A DNA stretch of 62,038 bases from Clostridia bacterium (GTDB taxonomy: Bacteria; Bacillota; Clostridia; Christensenellales; Aristaeellaceae), in contig JAFQIB010000051.1 of the NCBI GenBank assembly GCA_017397765.1, positions 1 through 62,038 of the forward strand. The letters are read 5' to 3'. The position numbers and the translations under genes were made by a program. The notes below the pieces were generated by a model. It worked only from the letters and a program-made list of their open reading frames with translations, made no database searches and was not told where the DNA came from. Below, piece after piece: positions 26,170-34,859 of this stretch. How positions within the stretch are numbered: the stretch's first letter is position 1; each line of letters begins with the position of its first letter.

Positions 26170-28599
26170 TTACTTCACGGTAACGGTCTTGCTCAGGCCG
26201 CAGACAGAGATTTCATGTTCGCCGGCTTCCAGCACCAGATCGATGGACACGACGCGGAACTGGCCGCCATCCAGGGCGTAGAACTTGGAGGCAATCAGCT
26301 CGCCATTATCATACACGTCAGCGTTGAAGGTACCGTCGCCACCGTTGTTGAAGGCGAGGAAGTACATCGTGAAGGGTTCGCCAGCAGTGATGACAGTCGC
26401 CTTGTTGCGCTGGATGCTGATGGCGCCGCTGCTCTCAACCTCCTCATCGATCATGCCAGAGGGCAGGACGAGGGTGTCGAAGGTGAAGGCAGGCTGAGAG
26501 GTGTAGTTCATACCGAAGTTGGTGGTGTAAGCGGGGTCGCCCAGGTTGTTGGGCAGCAGCACGGAGGGGTTCTGCTTGACCAGACCGGCCATGTAGACGC
26601 GGGTCGCGTCGTCCACGCCGATATCCAGCTGCAGGTCGCCCCAAGCCAGAGACAGGTCATCCGCAGTACGGCCGATTTCGTACACGGTGGCGCCAGCGGG
26701 CTCACGCACGCCGAAGAGCATATCGGCAGTCACCCACGGATGCACATAGCGGTAGAAGTTGCCCAGAGAGGAACCATGGTCGGGGGTGTTCTGGTAGGTC
26801 TGCATGAGGATCGCAGAGGAGGAAGCGATCTCAGTCTCAGTGGGCTCACCGGAGGTATTGGTGGCTTCGGTGATCAGGACGATGGGCAGATTCGCTGCCT
26901 GAGCATCCTCGACCATGTACTCGTAATTCTCGTCGTAGGAGACCACATGGAACACGGCCACAGTCGCCTCTTCGAAGGTGTCAACCACGGTCGCGTGCTC
27001 GCCGATGGCAGCGATGTCAGCGGCCTTGATATCACCGTTGTTGCTGTCGATGTAGACCTTCGCGTCAGCAGACAGGGGCAGGACGCCATCGTTCTTCAGC
27101 AGGACGGTGGACTTGACCATCAGTTCCTCGTCCATGGCGTTCATTTCGTCAGTACGGGCGCGGACAATGTCGGAAACGGTCGTGATCTCGAACTGCTCAG
27201 CCTTGTACTCTTCGCTGGCGAACAGATCCAGGATCTCTTCGGGAGCATGGTAGTTGACCTCGAACAGGCCCAGCTCGAACTTGGCGCGCAGAATGCGGAA
27301 CGCAGAACGGTCGATCAGCTCCATGGAGCAGGTACCGTCATTGACAGCCTCGGCCAGAACATCAGGCCAGGAGATCAGGTCCATGCCGCCCAGAGCGGTC
27401 GCAGCCGCAGGATCGGTGCCGCGCACGGAGCGGAAGCCGCCGAACTGGTCGATGCCGACCTCAAGGATGCGGGTGTACAGCTGACCAGCAGAGAAGGTGG
27501 ACAGATCCTGCCCGTCGTCCGTGAAGCCCTGGGCAGAGGGCCAAGACATGTACAGGGGCCAGTCGGTGCACAGCACGCCGTCAAAGCCCAGCTCATTGCG
27601 CAGATAGCCAACGGTGGTGGCGTCGTAGATGATCTCGGTATCGGTCAGGCCGGTGCCGTTGTTCATCATGATCGTATCAGTCTGGCCGTCCTGAACGGCA
27701 GCACGCCATGCGACCATCCAGTTTTCCCAGAGCTGCGCTTCGCTGCGGGCGCCGCCGAAGCTGCTGCGGCCGCCGCGGGCGATGTAGTGCTTGGTCATGG
27801 CGTCAACGCCATTCTCTTCGTAAGCCTTGGTCTCAGCGGTGATCATGGTGGCGATGTTGTTCACTTCGTCGCCGTACCAGGAGCCGATCTCAACGCCGTA
27901 GCTGTGGAAGATGGTGGTGTAACCCATAGCCGCCATTTCCTTGGAGTACTGGGCAACCATGTCGTACAGGAGTTCCGGATCATGCGCCACGCCGAAGGCA
28001 TAGTAGGGCATGTTGATCATGGAACCGAAGGTGTTGTAGGGGCGGTCGGTGGAAAAGCTGATCGGGATGCCCAGACGAGCTTCCTCGCCCATCTTCTGCA
28101 TCAGATTGATAGCCGCCTGCTGCTCCAGAGCAGTGCCGCTGGCGGAGTAGCTGAAGTGAACGATGTTGTCAGACTTAATCTGGTATGCCATGGGCACATA
28201 GGTCTGATTGCCGAAGACGTAGGTGGGCTCTTCGCTGGTGATCCACTCATCGGGCGCACCGTAGGGCGGAGAGAACTGGCCGCCGCAGAAGTGGTGGAAC
28301 AGCAGGCCGATCTTCTCGTCCAGCGTCATCTGGGCCATCAGATCGCTGATGCGCTCTTCCGTGGTCTTGCGGTAGTCTTCGTAGACGTCCAGCTGACCAT
28401 TGCTGTTCAGATCCTTGAAGTACAGGCCCTCCACCTCGATAAAGGTGTCGGCGCTTGCAGCCGTCAGATAGGGCTGATCGCCGTTGGCTTCCACATAGTA
28501 GAAGCCGCCGGTGCTCTCCTTGATCGCGCCTTCTGCGAAGCCAGGCACGATGCAGCTCATCATCATGATGATGGCCAGCAACAGAGACAGTTTCTTCAT
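26170..28599 (-). CDS. Exported glycoside hydrolase family 3 protein (1 of 3)
   Basis: 809 residues. Start set at 28599 because GAAAGGAG precedes it and a signal peptide follows (MKKLSLLLAIIMMMSCIVPG). An EF-hand-like loop DLNSNGQLDVYED (about 58-70) precedes the GH3 domain, as in its two sister proteins. Here the catalytic region reads DGVLCTDWPLYMS, whose Asp corresponds to the GH3 nucleophile (usually SDW or TDW). The usual KHFPG motif is not preserved: the matching area reads TKHYIARGGRSSFGG. A C-terminal beta-rich part follows. GH3 enzymes release glucose, xylose or related sugars from glycan ends. Exact specificity cannot be read. A -10-like TATAAT lies at 28666-28661 on the minus strand. 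Confidence 0.8.
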   Translation of the reverse strand: MKKLSLLLAIIMMMSCIVPGFAEGAIKESTGGFYYVEANGDQPYLTAASADTFIEVEGLYFKDLNSNGQLDVYEDYRKTTEERISDLMAQMTLDEKIGLLFHHFCGGQFSPPYGAPDEWITSEEPTYVFGNQTYVPMAYQIKSDNIVHFSYSASGTALEQQAAINLMQKMGEEARLGIPISFSTDRPYNTFGSMINMPYYAFGVAHDPELLYDMVAQYSKEMAAMGYTTIFHSYGVEIGSWYGDEVNNIATMITAETKAYEENGVDAMTKHYIARGGRSSFGGARSEAQLWENWMVAWRAAVQDGQTDTIMMNNGTGLTDTEIIYDATTVGYLRNELGFDGVLCTDWPLYMSWPSAQGFTDDGQDLSTFSAGQLYTRILEVGIDQFGGFRSVRGTDPAAATALGGMDLISWPDVLAEAVNDGTCSMELIDRSAFRILRAKFELGLFEVNYHAPEEILDLFASEEYKAEQFEITTVSDIVRARTDEMNAMDEELMVKSTVLLKNDGVLPLSADAKVYIDSNNGDIKAADIAAIGEHATVVDTFEEATVAVFHVVSYDENYEYMVEDAQAANLPIVLITEATNTSGEPTETEIASSSAILMQTYQNTPDHGSSLGNFYRYVHPWVTADMLFGVREPAGATVYEIGRTADDLSLAWGDLQLDIGVDDATRVYMAGLVKQNPSVLLPNNLGDPAYTTNFGMNYTSQPAFTFDTLVLPSGMIDEEVESSGAISIQRNKATVITAGEPFTMYFLAFNNGGDGTFNADVYDNGELIASKFYALDGGQFRVVSIDLVLEAGEHEISVCGLSKTVTVK

Positions 28600-28818
28600 A
28601 CTTGGGTACTCCTTTCTTTTTTCATGCAGGAATATACACCACCTGCATTGTGCTATGCTTATTATACCTTCTTCTATTTCACGCAAACTATTAAATATCT
28701 GTCCTGCAATATGAAAAAATACGCTCATTCACGAGCCGTTGGGAATATCCGACACATGCTTTGTAAAAAACAAACACAGGTACCGGACCATACATGAGTC
28801 AATGCCGCTGATTCAGCA

Positions 28819-28871
28819 TATACGCACCTTTTTGTAACTGTCTTGCGAAAGCAGACTCAATACATTATAAT
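28819..28871 (+). promoter_or_regulatory. HxlR-type operator and promoter, site 1
   Basis: TTGCGA (28843-28848) and TATAAT (28866-28871) are 17 nt apart. The -35 box lies at the end of a 29-nt block (28819-28847: TATACGCACC, then TTTTTGTAACTGTCTTGCG) repeated with one difference at 51705-51733 and more loosely on the minus strand at 51591-51561. It precedes an HxlR gene, so autoregulation is likely. Apart from this and the GH3 upstream region, the 28600-28914 spacer shows nothing else. Confidence 0.75.
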
Positions 28872-28914
28872 TGGAAGTAACAGAAGAATCAGAACTATTG
28901 GAGGAGCTGCTCTG

Positions 28915-29253
28915 ATGAAAAGAAAAGAAGAACTCCCAGATTGCCCTGTTGCAACCTGCGTACAGCTGCTTGGCAGCAAGTGGAAGCTTCTCATCATCCG
29001 TAATTTACTGATTCGTCCATGGCGGTTCAACGAGCTGCATAAAAGCCTTGACGGAATCAGCCAGAAAGTATTGACAGACAGCCTGCGTGCGATGGAGAAG
29101 GACGGCCTGATCAATCGGACAGCTTATGCAGAGGTTCCCCCGCGGGTGGAGTATTCGCTGACCGAATTGGGTGAATCCATGCGGCCGATTTTGATCGCCA
29201 TGCAGAAATGGGGCGAGGATTACGGGGAGAAGCATTCCCGAATCCATGTCTGA
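28915..29253 (+). CDS. HxlR-family winged-helix regulator
   Basis: 112 residues, ATG after GGAGGAGCTGCTCTG. It carries the family core CPVATCVQLLGSKWKLLIIR, RPWRFNELHKSLDGISQKVL and EYSLTELGESMRPI. Cys10 and Cys15 near the N-terminus suggest response to thiol-reactive or redox signals, as known for HxlR/HypR relatives. Its likely operator is in its own promoter and is shared with the sirtuin fusion gene (51510) and the phosphoesterase gene (51890), so it may control all three. Confidence 0.9.
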   Translation: MKRKEELPDCPVATCVQLLGSKWKLLIIRNLLIRPWRFNELHKSLDGISQKVLTDSLRAMEKDGLINRTAYAEVPPRVEYSLTELGESMRPILIAMQKWGEDYGEKHSRIHV

Positions 29254-29295
29254 TGCACTCCACGGCTATCTGGCACTAACCAAAGGAGGACTGAT

Positions 29296-30765
29296 ATGTA
29301 CCGAGTATTACTTGTGGATGATGAATTACCCGCCCTGCGTTATTGGCAGAATATTTTCGATAAACTCGTGGCGGGCTTTCGCGTCGTGGATACCTGTACA
29401 AGCGGAGAGCAGGCAATCGAAGTGCTCAAGCAGCACGCCGTAGATCTTCTGATCACTGATATCAGCATGCACGGCATGAGCGGCATCGAATTGGCCAGAT
29501 ATGCCCGCGCAGCCCTGCCTGCAATACATATCCTGATCGTCAGCGGTTACAGTGAATTTGAATATGCACAATGTGCCATTCAACTCGGTGTTGATGACTA
29601 TCTATTAAAACCGGTCAGCATCACCAAAATGATTCCCATTCTGAATGCGATCCGTGAAAAGCTGGATGCCGAGCAGCACGAGCAGGCAGCCATACTGCTC
29701 CCAGCGCTGGCATGCGGACAGGCAGTTTCCGATGAGGATATTACACGGCTCTTCGGTAATCGTTATTACCGTTTCGCCGTGCTGCGCTGGGGCAATCTGA
29801 ATATGACTCTGCCCAGAACGCTCAGCTCCACCTCGCTGATTTATCCGCCCCACGAGTATTTTTATGTACTTCGTGGTCGGGATGACAATGAAAGAATCCT
29901 GATCAGTCCCGAAGATAATGCTGAGCGTTTTCTGGCAGCATTGAGCATATACACCATGCAGCAGGGGAAGTTATCCACCTGGACTGTCATCTATGCCAAT
30001 GCACCTCAACCAATCAGAAGCCTTCGCAGCTATATTGAGCTTGCCATGAACATGCTGTACCGGCGGACCGTAATCGGTATGCATCAGATCCTGCAGCTGA
30101 CGGGTGAAAACCTGACCGAAGAAAAAATGAAACTGCCTGCGGCAGACCTGAAACAGCTGAACTATTTCATCTCCGTAGGAAAACCGCAGATGCTGAAAGA
30201 GTATTTCCTCTCCATGGCTGCCGAATGGGATAGGGAGCATATCCCTCAGCGGCAGATATGGCACATGATCAGACAGCTGATCCATCAGACTGCCGCTACC
30301 AATATGTCCGTATTTAATCGGCTGGACGATGTGCTTCAGGAGTTCAATGACCTGATCAGCTGTGCCAGTTCCTATGGTGAACTGGTGTGCAGCGTGTACT
30401 CCCTGCTGTTTGACAACAACAACATTCGGGACAAGAAACTATCCACCCGGGAGCTGTACGATTATGCGGTACAGTATATTGCGGAAAACTACTCCCACGC
30501 GCTGAGTATGCAGAGCGTCTGTGAGGAGCTGGGAATCTCCCATACCTATCTCAGCCGCCTGTTCCGTAAATACGGCAATGTGACCTTCAACATCCATCTG
30601 ACTCGCTGCCGGATGGAAGCAGCCAAGAAGCTGCTCAAAGAAAAGCCCGAACTTCTGTTGCGCGATGTGGCCGCCTGCGTGGGGTATGAAGATTCCTCCT
30701 ATTTCACCAAGGTGTTCCATCAGTACACTGGACAGACGCCCTCCCAGTATACAGCCCAGGACTAA
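29296..30765 (+). CDS. YesN-type response regulator with AraC DNA-binding domain
   Basis: 489 residues, start after AAAGGAGGACTGAT. Receiver domain 1-120 with acidic pair Asp8/Asp9, phospho-acceptor Asp55 (LLITDIS) and Lys105 (YLLKPVS). A long middle region of unassigned fold follows. The C-terminal AraC helix-turn-helix pair is at about 385-485 (MQSVCEELGISHTYLSRLF and VAACVGYEDSSYFTKVF). In Bacillota such regulators activate glycan-use operons when phosphorylated by YesM-type kinases. The only such kinase in the window is at 46206, 15 kb away but in the same element. It is 42 nt after the HxlR gene and may be cotranscribed with it. Confidence 0.9.
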   Translation: MYRVLLVDDELPALRYWQNIFDKLVAGFRVVDTCTSGEQAIEVLKQHAVDLLITDISMHGMSGIELARYARAALPAIHILIVSGYSEFEYAQCAIQLGVDDYLLKPVSITKMIPILNAIREKLDAEQHEQAAILLPALACGQAVSDEDITRLFGNRYYRFAVLRWGNLNMTLPRTLSSTSLIYPPHEYFYVLRGRDDNERILISPEDNAERFLAALSIYTMQQGKLSTWTVIYANAPQPIRSLRSYIELAMNMLYRRTVIGMHQILQLTGENLTEEKMKLPAADLKQLNYFISVGKPQMLKEYFLSMAAEWDREHIPQRQIWHMIRQLIHQTAATNMSVFNRLDDVLQEFNDLISCASSYGELVCSVYSLLFDNNNIRDKKLSTRELYDYAVQYIAENYSHALSMQSVCEELGISHTYLSRLFRKYGNVTFNIHLTRCRMEAAKKLLKEKPELLLRDVAACVGYEDSSYFTKVFHQYTGQTPSQYTAQD

Positions 30766-30778
30766 ATGAAGCAAAAAT

Positions 30779-30816
30779 GGAGAGCCGCCGGAAAAATGGC
30801 GGTTCTCCACTTTTTT
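30779..30816 (+). terminator. Terminator of the HxlR-YesN unit
   Basis: GGAGAGCCGCC (30779-30789) pairs with GGCGGTTCTCC (30798-30808), one G-U pair, followed by ACTTTTTT. It overlaps the stop codon of the convergent adenylation gene. Confidence 0.9.
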
Positions 30817-32314
30817 ATGTCATCATTTCCTTCAGTGCATTCCTGTCCAGCTTCATGGTAGCGGTATATGGCATACTCTCCAGATGCAGGTATACATCAG
30901 GCAACATATATCGCGGCAGCAAGGCCTTCAGGCTGCTGCGGATCATGTTTTCGTCCGTATCCCCTGTGTAGAAGCAGAATATCCGATCTGTCCGCTTGTC
31001 ATGCAGGACGCAACCTTCCGTCCACCCGGGCGTTCTGCGCAGCGCCGCTTCAAGCTCTTCGAGCTCCATCCGATAGCCCATGTGCTTGATCTGCCGATCC
31101 TTTCTGCCCAGCACCATCAGTTCCCCATCCTCGCGCAAGTAACCAATATCCCCGGAACGGTAGAAACATCCATCTCCACGGCCCAGCGGATCGTCGATCC
31201 ATGCTTCGGTTGTCCTGGACAGATCCCTCCAGTAGCCCTGCGCGACCCATGGACTCTGCACATACATTTCTCCTGGCTCGTGCGGGGGGGCTTCTGTTCC
31301 ACCCTCGTTCAGAAACAGCAGTTTCACTTCCTCAAAAGGCTTTCCAACAGGTAGACGGTCATCTGCACGATAGCTCCCCTGCACCTTGCCTACTGCCACC
31401 GAGAACATTTCAGTGGAGCCATAGAAGTGCCACCAGTTGGCATTGGGCGTCGATTTCATCCATTGGCTCAGCGGCTGCCATGGCATGGATTCACCTGACA
31501 TAATACCCCAGCGCAGCATCGGCAGGCAGGCCGTTTCCAGCACGCCGGACCGTACCACGCTGGTGAAGCTGGAGGGGGTCATGCAGAACACGGTGATCTG
31601 ATGCCTGTTCAGCAGCTCCATCATTCGCTTGGGGAAGGTCAGTACACCCTGGGGCAGCAGGTATACGCTTGCGCCCAGGGCAATCGGCGGAAAGACCTCC
31701 AGGATCGAATTTGCGTAGAAGAAAGGCGATTGGTTCGCGAACACCTCATGCTCCGAGAAGCCGTAGGTGCGGATCGTCGCCTGCGTCCAGCGAATATAGC
31801 TGGCATGAGTCTGCGCAGAGCCCTTTGGCGTGCCCGTTGTTCCGCTGGTGCAGAGGATCGACATCGGGTCTTCAGGCCTGACCTGCATTCGCACAGCATG
31901 CAGTCGTTCTTCATCTATCTCCGCGTCTACGGCCGCAGTCAGCGAAAGCGTCCTCAGCTGCAGCGTGCAGTCCGCCAAGGCCTTTTCGCCCTTCTGATCA
32001 GTCAGGCATAGTGCAGGCCGGAGAGTCTCCAGCATCAGCTGCAGACGTGCCGGCGGCATGGCAACGTCCAGCGGCGCATATGTGCATCCGGCATACAGCA
32101 CGCCATACATCGCCGGGATATTCTCTATGCTGCGGGCGTCCAGCAGCAATGCGATCACCGCACGGGGGGGCGCTGCATGCGTCAGGCAGCTTCCGATTTG
32201 CTTTGCACGTTCCATCAGCCCGATGAATGTCATCTGTCGATGCTCGTCAAAAAATGCGATCCGATCCGGCACCCGTACCGCTGTTGCCTCCAGCATTTCC
32301 AGCATGCTTTTCAT
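30815..32314 (-). CDS. Second AMP-forming adenylation enzyme of the Dlt-like operon
   Basis: 499 residues with the adenylation-domain core: CTSGTTGTPKGSAQTH (A3), WHFYGSTEM (A5, with Ser where Pro is usual), YRSGDIGYLREDGELMVLGR (A7/A8) and YTATMKLDR (A10 lysine kept, but Met replaces the usual Gly). Such enzymes activate an amino or carboxylic acid as acyl-AMP and load it on a carrier protein. It shares the family with the first adenylation enzyme but differs in the substrate-pocket region. It is the last gene; its ATG overlaps the SGNH stop (ATGA). Possible roles are a second substrate or loading of the same carrier under other conditions. Confidence 0.85.
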   Translation of the reverse strand: MKSMLEMLEATAVRVPDRIAFFDEHRQMTFIGLMERAKQIGSCLTHAAPPRAVIALLLDARSIENIPAMYGVLYAGCTYAPLDVAMPPARLQLMLETLRPALCLTDQKGEKALADCTLQLRTLSLTAAVDAEIDEERLHAVRMQVRPEDPMSILCTSGTTGTPKGSAQTHASYIRWTQATIRTYGFSEHEVFANQSPFFYANSILEVFPPIALGASVYLLPQGVLTFPKRMMELLNRHQITVFCMTPSSFTSVVRSGVLETACLPMLRWGIMSGESMPWQPLSQWMKSTPNANWWHFYGSTEMFSVAVGKVQGSYRADDRLPVGKPFEEVKLLFLNEGGTEAPPHEPGEMYVQSPWVAQGYWRDLSRTTEAWIDDPLGRGDGCFYRSGDIGYLREDGELMVLGRKDRQIKHMGYRMELEELEAALRRTPGWTEGCVLHDKRTDRIFCFYTGDTDENMIRSSLKALLPRYMLPDVYLHLESMPYTATMKLDRNALKEMMT

Positions 32315-33387
32315 GGCTCAACCTCCTTGATGCCTGAGGATTCAAACCCGGGATATATGGCATACCATTTGTCTGCGCAACGCTGATACGATTCATACGC
32401 TACATCCCCCCGCCTGTCCGGCAAATCGAAGAGCGCCATGAGATCCGCGCCGAGCTGTCGGCTCAGCGTCATGCTGCCCTTGACGTTCAGATGCTGCCAA
32501 TCAGCGAAATCCGTGGAATAGCGCAGGCCGTAGTGAAGGGACGGATCGTTGTAATTGATGCCCGTGATCCCATATTCCGCAGCGATGCTGTACAGGGCGT
32601 TGACATACATGTGCTCGCTGGCGTAGTCTGGATTGGGCAGCGTGATCAGCATCATCGGGATATTCTCTTCCTGTGCCAGGGCGAAGATCTTCCGTGCATA
32701 TTCTTCCTCGCGGGCATTGAGGTTCTGCCGAACGGAATTCCAGGTGAAGGAAGGCTTGCGGTGGAATTCCACGGCATCCTCCTCGATGTAGCCCTTCCAG
32801 TCCTGTCCGCGCCCGCCGTTTGTCAGGGGGTAAATGAAATCCTCCGCTGTGACCGAGTCGTATTTGCTGTGCAGCACAGGAAACATCAGCAGATATTCCA
32901 GCGCCTCCGCGTCGCTCTCAACGCAGGCACGGATGGCTCCGATCCTGTTTTCCAGCGAACGGATGCCGTATGTGGACATGATGATGCGTCCGCTGCTGGT
33001 GTAGTCCCGGTCATACAGCGCCGGCTTCGTGTCCAGCAGGATCAGCCTGGGTGTCTGGGTCTTCAGCGCCTCCCGAAGAGCATAGTAGCTGATCCAGAAA
33101 GGCTGCTCCGCGCTGCACAGGTTGTATGAGGCGATACCATACTCCTCATACAGGACGTTTGTATTCACTCCTGCATAGGCTACGCTTGTGCCCACCACCA
33201 GCACATCCACGCTGTTATCCGGCTGACGATAGAGATTATCCATGCTGCACATGCCGTAATCATACTTTGGCGACAGCACATGCAGTGTGTAGAACATCGC
33301 CGCTGCAAGCAGCACAAGAAATATGGCTGTCCGCAGCCAGAAGGCAAGCAGCAGCCTGCCCCGTCCAGGTGACATATTCTGATTCAT
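32311..33387 (-). CDS. DltD-like SGNH membrane-anchored protein
   Basis: 358 residues. ATG at 33387 follows GAGGTGTGGA, whereas the upstream TTG at 33399 would overlap the preceding stop. One N-terminal membrane helix (about 15-37) anchors an extracellular SGNH-like domain: VLVVGTSVAYAGVNTNVLYE with the serine near residue 68, and DWQHLNVKG with Asp and His near 313-316. DltD proteins act outside the membrane in D-alanylation of teichoic acid and cooperate with the MBOAT. Overlaps the next gene by 4 nt, so the two are translationally coupled. Confidence 0.75.
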   Translation of the reverse strand: MNQNMSPGRGRLLLAFWLRTAIFLVLLAAAMFYTLHVLSPKYDYGMCSMDNLYRQPDNSVDVLVVGTSVAYAGVNTNVLYEEYGIASYNLCSAEQPFWISYYALREALKTQTPRLILLDTKPALYDRDYTSSGRIIMSTYGIRSLENRIGAIRACVESDAEALEYLLMFPVLHSKYDSVTAEDFIYPLTNGGRGQDWKGYIEEDAVEFHRKPSFTWNSVRQNLNAREEEYARKIFALAQEENIPMMLITLPNPDYASEHMYVNALYSIAAEYGITGINYNDPSLHYGLRYSTDFADWQHLNVKGSMTLSRQLGADLMALFDLPDRRGDVAYESYQRCADKWYAIYPGFESSGIKEVEP

Positions 33388-33395
33388 TCCACACC

Positions 33396-34859
33396 TCAAA
33401 ACTGCGTGTACACAAACGCACTGCTGTCAACACCCGAACCGTAGCATCCAAATACCAGCGTCGCAATGATAATGAGGAGCAGCACCGGCCAGCGGATGAG
33501 GATGCTCCTCTTCGCAAGGCGGACATGGAGATCGCCCCGTCGCTCTGTCAGCGCGTCAGCCAGCAGGAGTATCGCGATTGCAGCGCCGACAATGACCCAC
33601 TCCAGCGTCGGCATGACCGTCAGCCACCTTTCAGCAAAGCCTGTCAGCTCCCAGTCGGAGAACGCTGCGCGCAGCAGGGCCCATCCGGCCTGCGGGCCTG
33701 GCGTGAAGGCAAAGAACTGGGACAGCAGCACCAGCAGCATCGTCCGCAGCCAGCGCAGAGGCGTCATCCAGCCCTTCCTGGGCAGGTGCAGCGCCGTGCT
33801 CATCCGCTTGAAACACGGCTCCAGCAGAATTGACGCCGCCATCAGTACACCCCAGTATGCGCCGAAAACCACTGCATTCCAACTGGCCATGTGCCATATG
33901 CCGATCAGCAGGAACACCGTCAGTGTCGCAAGCGCCGAGGGCAGCGACCTCGCAGTCTTCTTTCCAAGGAACCTGCCCGCGAATTTGCTCAGTGCTGCTC
34001 CGCCGCGCGACAGGGACATGGGATACAGCACATATTTGCGGAACCATGCTCCAAGAGAAATATGCCACCTGCGCCAGTATTCAGCCACGGAGACAGAGAA
34101 GAACGGACGGCGAAAGTTCTCCGGCAGTGTGATGCCCAGCATACACGAATAGCCGCGCACGATGTCCATCCCGCCGGAAAAGTCGGCGTACAGCCGGATG
34201 GTATACAGAATCACGCCGCCGAGCACGAACCAGCCGGGCAGCGATTCGCTGGTGAGCAAAGCCTGCGTCGTGACGGCCAGCCGGTCGGCGATCACAAGCT
34301 TTTTGAAATAGCCCCATGCCATCAGCGTGAAGCCCGAGACGGCATTCACCGGCTCCAAACGGTGCCCGACTGACAGCTGGCCCGCCAGCTCCTGCCACGA
34401 GGAAATAGGACCCTGGGGCAGCTGCAGAAAATAGCCCACGAACAGCAGCGTGCGCAATGGATTCTTCTCCGCCTTTGCCTTGCCGCGGAACACATCGATC
34501 ATGTATCCAGCTGACTGGAAGGTGAAATAGCTCATGCCCAGCGGGAGGATCCAGTTCAGGCCCATCAGCGATGGATAGTACTTCAGGAAGCACATTGTCC
34601 CCAGATCCGCTGTCAGTAGCAGCGCCAGCAGCAAGCGTCCGGTGCGGGGCTTGCCACGCAGCGCAGCAAGTTCCAGCGCGCCGCCCCATGTGATCATGCT
34701 CACGCACGCAATATGCGCAGCCGTCTGCCAGCCCGCCAGCGCAGCAAATACAGCGCTGGCGATCAGCAGCACCCACGGTCGGAGCCGTAGTGGTACTGCA
34801 TAATACGCAAGGAATACCGCCGCCAGAAAGCAAAGAAATTCAAAGCTCAGAATACTCAT
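33396..34859 (-). CDS. DltB-like MBOAT acyltransferase
   Basis: 487 residues, multi-helix membrane protein. ATG 34859 is chosen because MSILSFEFLCFLAAVF begins the first helix. It overlaps the end of the preceding adenylation gene by 20 nt. Landmarks are PLGMSYFTFQSAGY, EYWRRWHISLGAWFRKYVLYP and the catalytic histidine in LIGIWHMASWN, where Met replaces the usual Gly after His. With carrier, adenylation and SGNH genes on either side it fits the DltB role: moving the activated acyl group from carrier through the membrane. It is distinct from the acetyl-type MBOAT at 13619. Confidence 0.85.
   Translation of the reverse strand: MSILSFEFLCFLAAVFLAYYAVPLRLRPWVLLIASAVFAALAGWQTAAHIACVSMITWGGALELAALRGKPRTGRLLLALLLTADLGTMCFLKYYPSLMGLNWILPLGMSYFTFQSAGYMIDVFRGKAKAEKNPLRTLLFVGYFLQLPQGPISSWQELAGQLSVGHRLEPVNAVSGFTLMAWGYFKKLVIADRLAVTTQALLTSESLPGWFVLGGVILYTIRLYADFSGGMDIVRGYSCMLGITLPENFRRPFFSVSVAEYWRRWHISLGAWFRKYVLYPMSLSRGGAALSKFAGRFLGKKTARSLPSALATLTVFLLIGIWHMASWNAVVFGAYWGVLMAASILLEPCFKRMSTALHLPRKGWMTPLRWLRTMLLVLLSQFFAFTPGPQAGWALLRAAFSDWELTGFAERWLTVMPTLEWVIVGAAIAILLLADALTERRGDLHVRLAKRSILIRWPVLLLIIIATLVFGCYGSGVDSSAFVYTQF

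Noticed and set aside
26017..28797. 926-codon plus-strand frame opposite the first GH3 gene
   Set aside because: The minus-strand GH3 frame carries signal peptide, EF-hand-like loop and enzyme motifs; the plus frame is a codon-bias shadow.
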